A stretch of 64,000 bases of DNA from Gammaproteobacteria bacterium. Lineage in GTDB: Bacteria; Pseudomonadota; Gammaproteobacteria; Pseudomonadales; JAUIET01. The translations under genes were made by a program, and so were the position numbers. The stretch is taken from NCBI GenBank assembly GCA_030429735.1, contig JAUIET010000012.1, positions 92,177-156,176 on the forward strand, in the 5' to 3' direction. Under the pieces are notes generated by a model that had not been told where the DNA came from, ran no database searches, and saw nothing but the letters and a program-made list of their open reading frames with translations. Position 1 is the first letter of the stretch, and every line of letters begins with the position of its first letter. Positions 53,192 through 63,825 of this stretch are shown here, piece after piece.

Positions 53192-54478
53192 TTACTCGCT
53201 AAGAGTAGCAAAGGCGTTGGCAGCTGCTTCTATTGTTGCCTGTATATCTGCCTCAGAATGTGCAGATGACACAAAACCGGCCTCGAAAGCAGAGGGTGCG
53301 AGGTAAACGCCTTGTTCAAGCATTGAGCTGAAAAATTGACCAAAGCGCCGCGCATCACATTTTACCGCATCTGCATAGCACGTGACCGACTCTGAATCGG
53401 TGAAGAATAAACCAAACATGCCGCCCACTCTGTTGCTGCGCAATGACACGCCGTGCTTGTTGGCAGCGGCGTGCAGTCCATCCAGTAGTTGCGCTACGCG
53501 TTCTTGCAGCGCGTCATAGAAACCAGCTTGTTGTACCAGCCGCAGGTTTGCAAGCCCGGCGGCCATTGCCAATGGGTTGCCAGATAAAGTGCCTGCCTGA
53601 TACACCGGCCCCAGTGGCGCTAACTGAGTCATAATGTCCTGGCGGCCGCCAAAAGCGCCAACCGGCATACCGCCGCCGATCACTTTGCCAAAGGTGCTCA
53701 TGTCAGGTGTTACGCCGTAAAGAGTTTGTGCACCGCCCAGTGCCACTCGAAAGCCTGTCATCACTTCATCGAAAATCAGTACCGTGCCGTGTTCGTCGCA
53801 CAGAGCACGCAGCGCTTTCAGGAAACCCTCAGTGGGTGGTATGCAATTCATATTACCGGCTACTGGCTCAACGATAACGCAGGCAATGTCAGCTCCACAG
53901 GCCTTGAACAACTCGTTGACGCTGTCAATGTTATTGAAGTCGGCGGTCAGTGTTTGCGCGGCAACACTGGCGGAAATGCCCGGTGATGTTGGTTCACCAA
54001 AGGTCAGTGCACCGGAGCCGGCTTTCACCAGCAGCGAATCTACGTGGCCGTGATAGCATCCCTCAAATTTAAGTATTTTCTCACGCCCTGTATAACCTCT
54101 TGCAAGGCGAATCGCGCTCATGGTGGCCTCGGTGCCGGAGCTAACCATTCTTACTTGATCCAGAGACGGGATCAGTTCGCAAAGCAAGTCGGCCATTTCA
54201 GTTTCGAGTTCGGTGGGCGCACCAAAACTAATGCCCTTTGCCAGTTGTTGCTGGATTGCAGCGACAATGTCAGGGTGCGAATGACCCGCTATCATGGGCC
54301 CCCAAGAGCCAACGTAGTCGATGTAGTGTTTACCATCTGCATCAGTAATACGAGCGCCGCGCGCGCTTTCAATAAAGATCGGTTGTCCACCTACACTTTT
54401 GAATGCTCTGACAGGCGAGTTCACGCCTCCGGGAATATGTTGCTGGGCGTGTGCGAATAACTCGGATGATCGACTCAT
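53192..54478 (-). CDS. hemL: Glutamate-1-semialdehyde 2,1-aminomutase
   Basis: 428-residue PLP enzyme making 5-aminolevulinate from glutamate-1-semialdehyde in heme synthesis. [11 protein letters not shown] at the N-terminus, [18 protein letters not shown], and PLP Lys in [12 protein letters not shown] are all present. Full length. hemJ lies 30 bases upstream, consistent with heme synthesis as a local theme. Confidence 0.97.
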   Translation of the reverse strand: MSRSSELFAHAQQHIPGGVNSPVRAFKSVGGQPIFIESARGARITDADGKHYIDYVGSWGPMIAGHSHPDIVAAIQQQLAKGISFGAPTELETEMADLLCELIPSLDQVRMVSSGTEATMSAIRLARGYTGREKILKFEGCYHGHVDSLLVKAGSGALTFGEPTSPGISASVAAQTLTADFNNIDSVNELFKACGADIACVIVEPVAGNMNCIPPTEGFLKALRALCDEHGTVLIFDEVMTGFRVALGGAQTLYGVTPDMSTFGKVIGGGMPVGAFGGRQDIMTQLAPLGPVYQAGTLSGNPLAMAAGLANLRLVQQAGFYDALQERVAQLLDGLHAAANKHGVSLRSNRVGGMFGLFFTDSESVTCYADAVKCDARRFGQFFSSMLEQGVYLAPSAFEAGFVSSAHSEADIQATIEAAANAFATLSE

Positions 54479-54508
54479 TAAGAGGTCCTGGATTTTGCTG
54501 GGTGAAAG

Positions 54509-54928
54509 TTAAAATGGACGTACAACAACCAATATGACAATGGCAAACAGCAGCGCCACCGGCAACTCGTTAAATATACGAAAATAGCGATGGGATTTAT
54601 TAACCGGCCCCTCTTCAAAAGCGCGCACAAAGTGCCCGCAGCTCAAATGAAACGCCAGCAGCACAACGATAAGCAGCAGCTTTAACCACATCCATACTTG
54701 AGTAACATAGTATTCCCAATTGAACGCATAAAGCACAAGGCCGAAAAAGATTGCGAAAGCGGCCAGCAGGCTCATGAATCGATACAGCTTACGCTGCATG
54801 ATACTGAGTTGTGTCCTGGTGTCTTGCGTTTCAGCCATCGCGGAATTTACAAATAAGCGAGGCAGGTAGAATATGCCCGAGAACCAGCAAACGACAAAAA
54901 TGATGTGCAGAGCTTTAATCCAGAGCAT
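54509..54928 (-). CDS. hemJ: Protoporphyrinogen oxidase HemJ
   Basis: 139-residue four-helix membrane protein of the HemJ (UPF0093) family, which oxidises protoporphyrinogen IX. Conserved ends include WIKALHIIFVVCWFSG with the family's His, RKLYRFMSLLA and FRIFNELPV. Located next to hemL, which supports the assignment. Start ATG 54928 is 9 bases downstream of the ClC gene stop. Confidence 0.9.
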   Translation of the reverse strand: MLWIKALHIIFVVCWFSGIFYLPRLFVNSAMAETQDTRTQLSIMQRKLYRFMSLLAAFAIFFGLVLYAFNWEYYVTQVWMWLKLLLIVVLLAFHLSCGHFVRAFEEGPVNKSHRYFRIFNELPVALLFAIVILVVVRPF

Positions 54929-54937
54929 CGGGTGTCC

Positions 54938-56755
54938 CTAGTTTCGCTGAGGGTTGCGATAGTAGTTTTCAATATCATCTCGGGTGATTATACCGCTAGG
55001 TGGCACATACAAGGCTAATGGCGGGCCAGAAACATAGAGTGCGTCTGCGTCGTCCCGGTTCATCAGTTCCAATGCTTCGCGAAGTGTAGCCTGAGGTTGA
55101 ATGTCAGTGAGTTGGCGTTGCTTACCGCCAATATCAAGGAGCTGAATGACTGGCGGTTGTTCTTCAGCTTCATTTTTTTCGGCGCGTCTTGCAGCGCGTG
55201 CATTGTGTTCTTCCATGTGCAAGACCAGATCGGTTGAGTCAACCAGGAACTTCGCGGAATCTGGCGGTGCAACCACCAGCCACCGTGGTCGGTTTTCCAG
55301 CAGAGTTTGAACTTGCTCCACACTCATGGTGTGCGACACGCGGCGAAAGTTGCGATCCATCAAGCTTGATACTGAAGCACGCTGCAGGGCTCTTGATAGT
55401 GGATCATTCTGAATCTTGAAGCCCTGGCTGTGCAAAGTTGCCAGTTGAGCCGAGCTTTGGCGAAACACACCATTATGGGTTAAGTTGGCACAAATAATGG
55501 CGAGCATACCAGGCAAAATAACGTGTGCATTGTTCGTGAGCTCAACGATCGCGAGCAGCGCCGCCAATGGGGCGTTGAGTATTGCCCCCATAAGAGCGCC
55601 CATGCCCAGTAACACGTACAGGGTGATGTCAGATGCCTGTTCGGGGCGCAGTTCGATACCAACCGCGCCCATCAAACTGCCCACACCAGCGCCAATAATC
55701 AATGCTGGGCCAATGAAACCCAGCGGAATACCCAGGCCGCAGGACACGGCCGTAACGAATAACTTACCCAGTACGATCGCCAGTAATGCGACGCCCACAA
55801 TGTTGTGTTCTAACAATTGTTGTAAAGTGTCGTAACCCAGGCCAAGCACTTCCGGCACAAATACTGCTACCGACCCCGTGATTATTCCGGCCAGACTGAG
55901 CCGCCATACAGGGTTGATGTGGGACAAACGCAAGCACACGTTCTGGATAGCCACAAAGCCTGCCGCAATTGTGCCGCAGGCTACGCCAATTGCGGCAACG
56001 AATATAACCTCTTGGGCAGATGTCATCTGCACGGCCGTGGTCAGTAGCATGGAGTCGCCACCGAACGAATCGAGGCTAAGCAGAGTTGCCGTTATAGCGG
56101 CTAAAATGACCGGTGTGAAGCCGACGATGGTGTACTCTACCATCACTACTTCCATCGCAAATATCACGCCAGCAATAGGTGTGTTGAACGAGGCTGCGAT
56201 GGCGGCGGCCGTTCCACAGCTAATAAGAATGCGAGAGCTGTTTCTAGGCAGGTTCATCGTTCGTGCGGCCCAACTGGTCACTGCGGCACCCAGGTGCACT
56301 GCAGGGCCTTCTCGACCGCCTGCTTGCCCGGTAACTATCGCCACCGTTCCGGCAACGAACTGCAAAATGGCGTTTCTCGCAGGTAAATCGCCATGCAGGT
56401 TATTGGTGACATGAATAACGTGGGCCAGCCCCAGTCCGCGAGATTTGCGATGTACAGCAAGCATCATCAAGCCCAGCACCAGGCCGCCAATGGCCGGCAA
56501 ACCAAAACGCCAGAGTGGCTCGAGTTGCTCAAAGTTCTCTATGGTGCCACCGGGTAAAATTGATGCCTGCGAAACATTGATCACCCAACGGAAGAATAAA
56601 ATGACCATCGCTGCGAGGGCGCCAGAAATGATGCCCAATATCGACAAGCTAAGAACGGCTTCGTTGTTGGCCAGTTTTTGTCGAACGAAACCGAGAGGCC
56701 GGTTGAAGATCCGATTTAATGCCGCCTGCAGCCAGCGTATTCTATGTTTAACCAT
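54938..56755 (-). CDS. ClC-family chloride channel/antiporter with CBS domain
   Basis: 605-residue ClC protein. Selectivity segments GQAGGREGPAVH (GxEGP), GIPLGFIGPA and the earlier GLMMLAVHRKSRGLG are visible among about ten helices, followed by a C-terminal region with paired CBS-like units (VEQVQTLLENRPRWL; TLREALELMNRDDADALY). Works in the inner membrane. The GxFxP position reads GFIGP, suggesting altered anion choice. ATG 56755 starts MVKHRIRW; a TTG 6 bases earlier is less likely. Confidence 0.9.
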   Translation of the reverse strand: MVKHRIRWLQAALNRIFNRPLGFVRQKLANNEAVLSLSILGIISGALAAMVILFFRWVINVSQASILPGGTIENFEQLEPLWRFGLPAIGGLVLGLMMLAVHRKSRGLGLAHVIHVTNNLHGDLPARNAILQFVAGTVAIVTGQAGGREGPAVHLGAAVTSWAARTMNLPRNSSRILISCGTAAAIAASFNTPIAGVIFAMEVVMVEYTIVGFTPVILAAITATLLSLDSFGGDSMLLTTAVQMTSAQEVIFVAAIGVACGTIAAGFVAIQNVCLRLSHINPVWRLSLAGIITGSVAVFVPEVLGLGYDTLQQLLEHNIVGVALLAIVLGKLFVTAVSCGLGIPLGFIGPALIIGAGVGSLMGAVGIELRPEQASDITLYVLLGMGALMGAILNAPLAALLAIVELTNNAHVILPGMLAIICANLTHNGVFRQSSAQLATLHSQGFKIQNDPLSRALQRASVSSLMDRNFRRVSHTMSVEQVQTLLENRPRWLVVAPPDSAKFLVDSTDLVLHMEEHNARAARRAEKNEAEEQPPVIQLLDIGGKQRQLTDIQPQATLREALELMNRDDADALYVSGPPLALYVPPSGIITRDDIENYYRNPQRN

Positions 56756-56851
56756 TGGCAAACATTATACTGTTGCGCAGCATTGGGCATAGGAAGCGCT
56801 GGTGTTGATGGGCATATTGCGCTCAATCTGTCGATTCAAGAGAAGTAGAAG

Positions 56852-57892
56852 ATGGTTTCTGTAGGAATTGTAGGTGGTACCGGGTACACCGGTGCGGAAT
56901 TATTACGTTTGCTCGCCGGGCACCCGGATGCGCAAGTCGATTTAATTACTTCGCGTGCCGAAGCTGGAATTCGCGTTGACAGCCTTTATCCAACCTTGCG
57001 CGGTGTGTGCGATTTAAGCTTCGAAGCACCGGATGCCGGCCGACTGGCAGAGTGCGACCTGGTGTATTTCGCTACTCCCCACGGAGTTGCGATGGAGCTC
57101 ATGCCTGAGCTGATTAAACGCAGTACTCGTGTTGTGGATCTGTCTGCAGACTTTCGAATTCAGGATATCGATGTATGGGAAACCTGGTACGGCCAGGCTC
57201 ACACCTGTCCAGAGCTGGTTGCGCAAGCCGTATACGGACTACCGGAAGTAAACCGACAAAGTATTCGTGATGCTCAGTTGGTTGCTGCGGCAGGCTGCTA
57301 CCCAACGGCCATCCAGTTGGGCTTTCTGCCTTTGTTGGTAAATGATCTGGTTGATCCCGGCAGTTTGATAGCGAATGCGGCGTCGGGTGTCAGTGGCGCA
57401 GGTAGGCAGGCGAAAGTGGACAACCTGCTTGCAGAGCTCAGCGATAATTTCAAAGCCTACGGAGTGGCAGGACACCGACATTTGCCGGAAATAGAGCAAG
57501 GGCTGAGTAACGCAGCCAAGCAAGCGGTTGCGTTGACCTTCGTGCCCCATTTGTTGCCAGTGATCCGCGGTATACATGCCACGTTGTATGCGCAGATTAA
57601 GGTTGAGGGTGTTGATGAAAAGGCGCTGCAATCGTTGTATGAGCAGTTCTACGACGACGAGCCATTTGTGGATATTCTACCGCTCGGCCACCTGCCACAA
57701 ACGCGGAATGTTAAGGGCAGTAATCTGTGCCGGATTGCGGTGACCAGGCCTCAGCAGCGCAATGTGGTGGTTATTTGCTCAGCGATTGATAACTTGGTGA
57801 AAGGCGCGTCCGGTCAAGCCATACAATGTATGAATATCATGCTAGGCTTAAACGAAACCGCTGGTCTGGAAAGCGTGCCTCTCTGCCCATAG
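56852..57892 (+). CDS. argC: N-acetyl-gamma-glutamyl-phosphate reductase
   Basis: 346-residue NADPH enzyme of arginine synthesis. Nucleotide fold [11 protein letters not shown], active Cys in [17 protein letters not shown] and final Cys-containing [15 protein letters not shown]. Full length. It begins 96 bases from the divergent ClC gene. Downstream order (DUF6776, bactofilin, erpA) matches the neighbourhood found near argC in Pseudomonas. Confidence 0.97.
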   Translation: MVSVGIVGGTGYTGAELLRLLAGHPDAQVDLITSRAEAGIRVDSLYPTLRGVCDLSFEAPDAGRLAECDLVYFATPHGVAMELMPELIKRSTRVVDLSADFRIQDIDVWETWYGQAHTCPELVAQAVYGLPEVNRQSIRDAQLVAAAGCYPTAIQLGFLPLLVNDLVDPGSLIANAASGVSGAGRQAKVDNLLAELSDNFKAYGVAGHRHLPEIEQGLSNAAKQAVALTFVPHLLPVIRGIHATLYAQIKVEGVDEKALQSLYEQFYDDEPFVDILPLGHLPQTRNVKGSNLCRIAVTRPQQRNVVVICSAIDNLVKGASGQAIQCMNIMLGLNETAGLESVPLCP

Positions 57893-57954
57893 CCGAGCTG
57901 CCCGAACAGGACTGGCGTTGATATTGATTTAATGAGTTGGCGCACATCCCTCGC

Positions 57955-58683
57955 ATGGCCAAAGTAAAGGAAAGCAAGAAAACACGCATGGTGGTCGTAC
58001 CTTACGATCCCACCCGCCGCGTTTTGTTTGTTTTGTTCGTATTGTTGTTGCTGGCCGCAAGCTTCGCAGCCGGCTTCGTGCTATCCAATCAAGATTATTT
58101 CTCCATAAAGCAACAGCGCGATGATTTGCTGGTGGAGTTGTCAGAGGCCAATAAGGAAAACAAAGAGCATCAGAGGCGCGTTGCGCAACTGCAAATGGGC
58201 GCAGATGTTGATCAGCAAGCGACCAACCAAGTGCGCGAAAGTATGGCTGACCTCAGGCAGGAGATCACTGAACTAAAGTCAGAAATTAGTTTCTACAAAG
58301 GCTTGATGGCACCGAAAGATCGAGAGGCCGGTGTCAGCATTCGTAGCCTGGATTTGTTAGCGACATCCAGCCCGCGCAAGTACCAGTTTAAGATGGTGCT
58401 GCAGCAGTTTGCTGATGAGCACCGATTGGTTATGGGTAACGTCAACGTGAGTGTGGTGGGTAAGCAAGCCGGCCGCGATCTGACTTTATCACTCAGTGAC
58501 CTGTCGGAGAATGTGGCGTCTAAGAATATTAAGTACCGCTTTAAGTATTTTCAAAATATTGAAGGCGATGTCGTACTACCGGATGGCTATGAGCCAACCA
58601 GGATTGATGTGGTGGTTCGAGGCTCAGGGAAGAAGCCAGTCTATCTTGAGAAGAAATTTGCTTGGTTAACCCAGGAGGCATGA
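57955..58683 (+). CDS. DUF6776 single-pass membrane protein
   Basis: 242-residue protein with basic N-terminus (AKVKESKKTRMVVV), one membrane helix (LFVLFVLLLLAASFAAGFVL, about 24-43), a coiled coil (about 55-120) and a periplasmic beta-rich end. Family DUF6776 has no known function; it usually lies beside bactofilin and argC/erpA, as here. ATG 57955 chosen; an ATG 18 bases earlier is possible. Its end overlaps the ribosome site (AGGAGG) of the bactofilin gene. Confidence 0.8.
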   Translation: MAKVKESKKTRMVVVPYDPTRRVLFVLFVLLLLAASFAAGFVLSNQDYFSIKQQRDDLLVELSEANKENKEHQRRVAQLQMGADVDQQATNQVRESMADLRQEITELKSEISFYKGLMAPKDREAGVSIRSLDLLATSSPRKYQFKMVLQQFADEHRLVMGNVNVSVVGKQAGRDLTLSLSDLSENVASKNIKYRFKYFQNIEGDVVLPDGYEPTRIDVVVRGSGKKPVYLEKKFAWLTQEA

Positions 58684-58685
58684 GC

Positions 58686-59186
58686 ATGTTTAAGAAAAAT
58701 GAGAAAAGCGCGCCCAAGAAAAACAGTGGCGTTACCACGTTGGTAGCGGAAGGCACTGAGATTCTTGGTGATATTCGCTTTAGCGGTAACCTTGAAATTG
58801 AAGGGTGCGTTAAGGGTAATATCATTGCGGCCGAAGGTGCAGAGTCGGCCATGCGTATTATGGAAAGCGGTCGTGTAGAGGGCGATGTCTATGTTCCCCA
58901 CGTTGTTATCAATGGCAACGTCACCGGCGAAGTTCACTCCAGCAAATACATTGAGCTTGCCAGCAAAGCCCATGTTGAGGGTAATGTTCACTACAACATC
59001 ATCGAGATGGTTCGCGGTGCGCAGGTGAACGGAAACCTGATCTATAACTCGGCGTATTCTGAAGAAGCCCCCAAAGGTAAGCGATCGGTGGCCAACGATG
59101 AGCTCAAGTTCGGCGCAAATGTCGACAAGAAGGGCAGTGGTTCAAAGAACATGAAGGGTTTTGTTGACGGCAAGGCCAGCGCCTAG
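58686..59186 (+). CDS. Bactofilin
   Basis: 166-residue polymer-forming bactofilin. The core (about 25-120) is a right-handed beta-helix of short repeats, e.g. [45 protein letters not shown], with flanking disordered ends ([24 protein letters not shown]). Bactofilins act in cell-shape and peptidoglycan placement; M23 peptidases are common partners and one lies nearby at 60.7 kb. ATG 58686 follows AGGAGG by 7 bases; an ATG 6 bases earlier would sit too close. Confidence 0.9.
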   Translation: MFKKNEKSAPKKNSGVTTLVAEGTEILGDIRFSGNLEIEGCVKGNIIAAEGAESAMRIMESGRVEGDVYVPHVVINGNVTGEVHSSKYIELASKAHVEGNVHYNIIEMVRGAQVNGNLIYNSAYSEEAPKGKRSVANDELKFGANVDKKGSGSKNMKGFVDGKASA

Positions 59187-59227
59187 ACATAATTGCTGCT
59201 GGATTCTCAAACGTAACAGGCACGAAC

Positions 59228-59581
59228 ATGACTGCCAGCAGTAATATAGATGACAACATCCTTGTCGTCAGCGATCAGGCCGTTGCCAAGCTTAAGGCCC
59301 TGATTGAAGACGAAGGCAATGACGAGCTTAAGTTGCGTGTGTTTGTGACCGGTGGCGGCTGTTCAGGCTTCCAGTACGGTTTTACTTTCGACGAATTTGC
59401 AGCCGAAGACGACGCCGTAGTTGAAAAGGACGGTGTGGAGGTGCTGGTTGACTCGCTGAGCTATTCCTATCTCGTGGGCTCCAGGATCGATTTTGTAGAG
59501 AACCTGGAAGGCGCGCGGTTTGTCGTGGATAACCCGAATGCTGATACTACCTGCGGGTGTGGCTCGTCTTTTTCGATGTGA
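59228..59581 (+). CDS. erpA: Iron-sulfur cluster insertion protein ErpA
   Basis: 117-residue A-type carrier. Three cluster Cys are present: [11 protein letters not shown] and [11 protein letters not shown]. Delivers [4Fe-4S] to targets including isoprenoid enzymes. It converges with anmK 12 bases away, the Pseudomonas order. Confidence 0.96.
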   Translation: MTASSNIDDNILVVSDQAVAKLKALIEDEGNDELKLRVFVTGGGCSGFQYGFTFDEFAAEDDAVVEKDGVEVLVDSLSYSYLVGSRIDFVENLEGARFVVDNPNADTTCGCGSSFSM

Positions 59582-59593
59582 CGTTCTCGTTTC

Positions 59594-60724
59594 TTAGCCG
59601 AGAAAAATACCCCCTAATACCGAGTCCTTTGAGCCCCCGGTGAAACTATGAATGGCAACTTTGTTGCCCAGCAGGCTTTGTTGTGCAAACCAGGCGAATG
59701 CGCAGCATTCCACCAAATCAGGCGCAATACCCAGTGCTGATGTCGAAGCCACGGAAATATCGGGCATCAATTCTGATAATCGATTCATAAGGGCCACGTT
59801 ATAGGCCCCTCCGCCACAAATAAACACTTCATCAATTAGATTCGGGGCAAGGTCTATGCCGACCTTAATCGAAGCTGCAGAGAACTCGAGTAATGTTGCC
59901 TGCACATCTTGTGCTCGGCTAGTGGAATGAGTGTTTAGTGAATCCTTTACCCACTGTAAATTGAACTGCTCCCTACCGGTACTTTTCGGAGGGCTTAGTG
60001 CGAGGAATGGATGCGCCATTAGCAGCTGAAGCAATTCAGGGATTACGTTGCCTTTAGCGGCCCATGAACCATCTCGGTCAAAGGTTTTTTGTTGGTGCAA
60101 AGCAATCCACGCGTCCATCAGTACATTGCCTGGCCCACTGTCAAACCCCAGTACCACTCGATCGGCCTTTAAGACGGTGATGTTAGCCATACCACCGATG
60201 TTAACAATAGCACGGGTATTGTCGTCGCTAAACGCAGCTGCGTGAAAGGCCGGTGCAAGCGGGGCGCCGTGCCCGCCATTTGCGAGGTTGGCGCGCCTAA
60301 AATCTGCAACTACTGGAATGCCGGTGATAGCTGCAATGGTATTGGGGTCGCCTATTTGCAGGGTAGTGCCGGGTTGTCCGGGCTTGCCTGGCGGGCAGTG
60401 GCGAATGGTTTGACCATGGCTGCCGATCGCGCGGATATTGTTTGGCTCTAAGCCGGCCTTAACAAGAAGCTGTTCAATGCCAGAGGCAATTAACCTTCCC
60501 AGGCTGGCGTCAGCTGCCATGAGGCTTTCGAGTGTTACCTGCGTGTTCTCGCACAAAGCCAACAATTGCTGGCGAGTACCTGGGTCGTAATCAAGGTGGT
60601 GATGGAAATGGCTGAGTGGCCGCTGGGAAAGATCGGCTATAACCAGGTCAATGCCGTCGAGACTGGTGCCCGACATAACGCCGATATAGTATTGGTCGGG
60701 ATCGCTGGACCTAATGGCCGGCAT
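59594..60724 (-). CDS. anmK: Anhydro-N-acetylmuramic acid kinase
   Basis: 376-residue AnmK that phosphorylates and opens anhydroMurNAc for cell-wall recycling. GVMSGTSLDGIDLV (ATP/Asp region), SHGQTIRH, GDPNTIAA, VFICGGGAYN. The start overlaps the end of the M23 peptidase gene by 14 bases, showing cotranscription with a wall hydrolase. Confidence 0.96.
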   Translation of the reverse strand: MPAIRSSDPDQYYIGVMSGTSLDGIDLVIADLSQRPLSHFHHHLDYDPGTRQQLLALCENTQVTLESLMAADASLGRLIASGIEQLLVKAGLEPNNIRAIGSHGQTIRHCPPGKPGQPGTTLQIGDPNTIAAITGIPVVADFRRANLANGGHGAPLAPAFHAAAFSDDNTRAIVNIGGMANITVLKADRVVLGFDSGPGNVLMDAWIALHQQKTFDRDGSWAAKGNVIPELLQLLMAHPFLALSPPKSTGREQFNLQWVKDSLNTHSTSRAQDVQATLLEFSAASIKVGIDLAPNLIDEVFICGGGAYNVALMNRLSELMPDISVASTSALGIAPDLVECCAFAWFAQQSLLGNKVAIHSFTGGSKDSVLGGIFLG

Positions 60725-62243
60725 CAGCGTCGCGGGGTTCCACCAGCGAGTAAGCCCCTGTGTTCAGTTGTGCCAGCTTATAGGCTTGTTGGCGTTTCGC
60801 CAGTTTCACTTCCAGAGAGGCAATGCTTTCCTTGAAGCGAGGCATTTCCGCCTTGGCGATTGATTTTGCTTTCGGCAATTTATTCAATATAGTGCGTGGG
60901 TTGCGATGAACGCCATTCACTAGAAATTCATAGTGTAGGTGCGGGCCGGTTGCGTAACCTGTAGAGCCAACCGTACCAATGATTTGCCCTTTCTTGACTT
61001 TGGCCAAACGTTTCACATGACGTTTGGTGAGGTGCAGGTATTTTGTGGTGTACTGCGGCCCATGGCTAACAACAATAAAGTTACCGTTAGCGCGCGAGTA
61101 ACCCGATTTTGTAACTCTCCCATCGCCAGCCGCAAACACGGGTGTGCCACGCGGTGCAGCGTAATCGATACCACGATGTGCCCGGATGCTCTTGTGTATA
61201 GGGTGGCGTCTGCGTGGATTGAAATTTGAACTGATCCGTTTGAAGTCTAGCGGGGCGCGCAGGAACGCTTTCTGCATACTCACGCCATCAGGCGCGTAGT
61301 AGCCGGCGTTTCCTTTTTCATCTTCGTAACGGTAAGCCGTAAATGCATCACCGTCATTCACGTATTCAGCGGCCAGAATATTACCGGTACCAATTTTTTC
61401 ACCATCCAGGTACAGATCTTCATACATGATGCTGAATGTATCGCCCTTACGTGGGTCGAACACGAAATCAATAACACCGCCAAACACATTGGCCAATTGC
61501 ATAATGATGTTCTGATCTAAGCCGGCGCGCTTGCCGGCAAGAAACAAAGAGTCTTGCAGCGATGCTTTCTGGTATCTGATGCGTGTATTGGGCTCGCGAA
61601 CTATTGTTTCGGCAACAAAGCGGTCTTCATCGCGGGTGTACGTTTGGCTTTCCAATACACTTTTTCGATAGCGCAAAGTCTGCAGCTGCTCATTCTCGAT
61701 ATGGAAATCAAGCTCGTGACCAGGGTGAATTCGGCTCAGGCGTTTAGCCTCCGCGCAGCGCCCCAGCAATTCGTAGGCGTCTTTGGCTTGCAGGCCTGCT
61801 TTTTTGAACATGTGGGTTAGTGTGTCACCCCGTCCTACTTTTACAGTCTTCCACTCAGTTTCTTTCTCTGTTGCCAGCGTAGCTGCCGGATCGCTGAGAA
61901 CGTCATTAAGTTCTTTAGATAGCTGGGCCGGGCTTTCTTCAACGGGCACAAAGCCAGCGGATATGCTGCTGGTTTGCGCCGTCATAGCAAGTCTTGTCGT
62001 ATTTGCTGCCATTGATTCGTCGGCAATCAGATTTGAAGTGATGGTTTCCGGGTTGGTGCCCGCAACGGCACTTATATTGTGCTGCCGGTCCGCCTGAACA
62101 GTGGTGGGAGGGACCAGCAGAAACAATATGAGTACGCCCAGAGACAGACCGCCTACAAAAAACAGGCGGCTGGCCGTCCATGCTGGCGCGAGCACGGAAG
62201 GGGATGAATGATGGCTTTTCTTTGGATGCGTGCCAGGATTCAT
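60711..62243 (-). CDS. M23 peptidoglycan DD-endopeptidase (OapA/MepM type)
   Basis: 510-residue membrane-anchored wall hydrolase. N-terminal anchor helix (SRLFFVGGLSLGVLILFLLV), a long linker, a LysM/OapA-like segment (WKTVKVGRGDTLTHMF), and a C-terminal M23 (LytM) domain with zinc ligands in HRGIDYAAPRGTPV and TGPHLHYEF. It should cut meso-DAP cross-links in the periplasm, and its overlap with anmK links hydrolysis with recycling. Divergent from tyrS across 252 bases. Confidence 0.92.
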   Translation of the reverse strand: MNPGTHPKKSHHSSPSVLAPAWTASRLFFVGGLSLGVLILFLLVPPTTVQADRQHNISAVAGTNPETITSNLIADESMAANTTRLAMTAQTSSISAGFVPVEESPAQLSKELNDVLSDPAATLATEKETEWKTVKVGRGDTLTHMFKKAGLQAKDAYELLGRCAEAKRLSRIHPGHELDFHIENEQLQTLRYRKSVLESQTYTRDEDRFVAETIVREPNTRIRYQKASLQDSLFLAGKRAGLDQNIIMQLANVFGGVIDFVFDPRKGDTFSIMYEDLYLDGEKIGTGNILAAEYVNDGDAFTAYRYEDEKGNAGYYAPDGVSMQKAFLRAPLDFKRISSNFNPRRRHPIHKSIRAHRGIDYAAPRGTPVFAAGDGRVTKSGYSRANGNFIVVSHGPQYTTKYLHLTKRHVKRLAKVKKGQIIGTVGSTGYATGPHLHYEFLVNGVHRNPRTILNKLPKAKSIAKAEMPRFKESIASLEVKLAKRQQAYKLAQLNTGAYSLVEPRDADAGH

Positions 62244-62308
62244 ATCGATTTACAGCAAATTCTCGAGTTTACGCGCCAAGTGACTAATAAGTATAACAAA
62301 ACATGACC

Positions 62309-62332
62309 AGTTCACTATACCGTTCGTGAACT
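62309..62332. promoter_or_regulatory. Inverted repeat in the tyrS/M23 divergent gap
   Basis: AGTTCAC-N10-GTGAACT, perfect seven-base arms with a ten-base centre, near the middle of the intergenic gap. It could be an operator for either gene or a small hairpin. No regulator is identified; no T-box-like structure was seen for tyrS. Confidence 0.35.
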
Positions 62333-62495
62333 ATGTAGAATAATCACCGATTTGCATTTCCACGTCTATTCGGTATGGTGCCAGCCGCGCTGGCGAGACC
62401 GAAAAAATCACACTTTTTATTGCATTTGGTCGATGCTGGTGTGGGCTTTACCAAGCGACAAGCGGTCAGCGCAGGATTCTATCAGAGGTTTTAAC

Positions 62496-63788
62496 ATGGC
62501 GGGCGATCTATTAGCTGAATTTGAATGGCGTGGCCTGTTATCGCAGGCCAGCAGTCCCGATGAGCTGGCTGCGCACTTAAATAGTGGTACTCGGGCCATT
62601 TATTGTGGGTTTGATCCAACTGCCGACAGTCTGCATATTGGCAGTTTAGTGCCCTTGCTGGCTTTACGTCGCCTGCAAGTGCTTGGCCACAAGCCGATTT
62701 TACTGCTCGGAGGGGCAACGGGACTTATCGGCGACCCCAGTTTCAAGGCCCAGGAGCGCGCCTTGAATGGCCCGGACGTGGTCGCGGGATGGGTTGCGAA
62801 GCTGCGCACACAGGTTGAGGCCTTCGTTGACTTCGACTGCGGCGAGCAAAGCGCCATAATCGTTAATAATCTGGACTGGACCGCCGATGTGCCCGTTCTG
62901 GACTTCCTGCGTGACGTGGGTAAGCACTTTTCGGTCAACGCCATGATTCAGAAAGAGTCGGTGAAACAAAGGATCGAGCGCGAGGGCGAGGGGATATCTT
63001 TCACCGAATTTACCTACATGGTGCTGCAGTCTTTCGATTTTGCAAAGCTCAACGAGCTGCACGATTGCACGGTGCAGATTGGCGGCAATGATCAGTGGGG
63101 CAATATCACAGGGGGCATTGATTTAACCCGGCGGATGAACCGCCAGCGGGTATTTGGAATTACCTTGCCATTGGTTACCAAAGCCGATGGGACCAAGTTT
63201 GGGAAAACCGAAAGCGGCACCATATGGCTGGATCCAGCTAAGACTTCACCATACTCGTTTTATCAATTCTGGCTGAACGCCGCTGATGAGGATGTATATG
63301 GTTATTTGCGGCTATTTACTTTTTTGCAGCAGAATGAAATAGAAGCGATAGAAGCTGCGGACGCGGCAAGCACCGGGCGACGTTCCGCGCAAGGTATTTT
63401 AGCAACCGAAGCAACACGCCTGGTGCATGGCGATGCCGGTTTGGAAGCTGCGCAGCGCATATCAGATGCCTTATTTTCCGGTGAGTTCGCCAACCTGGCT
63501 GAAGGCGACCTAGAGCAGCTTGCCCTTGACGGCCTGCCGTCTACGGAGGTTGATGGTACTGGCATGACTTTGCTTGATGCCTTGGTTGAATCCGGTTTGG
63601 CACAAACGCCTAGAGGCGAAGTGACTCTTGGGCAGGCCCGAAAGTTTGTGCAGGGCAATGCGGTGAGTGTAAATGGTCAAAAAATAAGCGATACTGAGGC
63701 AATGTTAGCGCGTGAGAACGCCTTGCATGACCGGTTTCATGTGCTTAGGCGTGGCAAGAAGCTATTTCACTTGTTGAAGTGGCGCTAA
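62496..63788 (+). CDS. tyrS: Tyrosyl-tRNA synthetase
   Basis: 430-residue TyrRS of the longer (TyrRZ-type spacing) group. HIGH-like DSLHIGSLVP, KMSKS-like KFGKTESG, MIQKESVKQRI, and a C-terminal S4 RNA-binding domain. ATG 62496 begins MAGDLLAEFEW after a moderate site; the extra upstream frame is unlike TyrRS. It is followed directly by an rRNA promoter, the same tyrS-16S order as in Pseudomonas. Confidence 0.95.
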   Translation: MAGDLLAEFEWRGLLSQASSPDELAAHLNSGTRAIYCGFDPTADSLHIGSLVPLLALRRLQVLGHKPILLLGGATGLIGDPSFKAQERALNGPDVVAGWVAKLRTQVEAFVDFDCGEQSAIIVNNLDWTADVPVLDFLRDVGKHFSVNAMIQKESVKQRIEREGEGISFTEFTYMVLQSFDFAKLNELHDCTVQIGGNDQWGNITGGIDLTRRMNRQRVFGITLPLVTKADGTKFGKTESGTIWLDPAKTSPYSFYQFWLNAADEDVYGYLRLFTFLQQNEIEAIEAADAASTGRRSAQGILATEATRLVHGDAGLEAAQRISDALFSGEFANLAEGDLEQLALDGLPSTEVDGTGMTLLDALVESGLAQTPRGEVTLGQARKFVQGNAVSVNGQKISDTEAMLARENALHDRFHVLRRGKKLFHLLKWR

Positions 63789-63825
63789 GTTGTCAAAAAC
63801 TCGCACTTTTTTCTAAGTAGCCGCT

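Noticed and set aside
59590..59612. Terminator between erpA and anmK
   Set aside because: A short TTTCT/AGAAA stem is followed by A-rich sequence on the plus strand and lacks a T-run on either side where needed.
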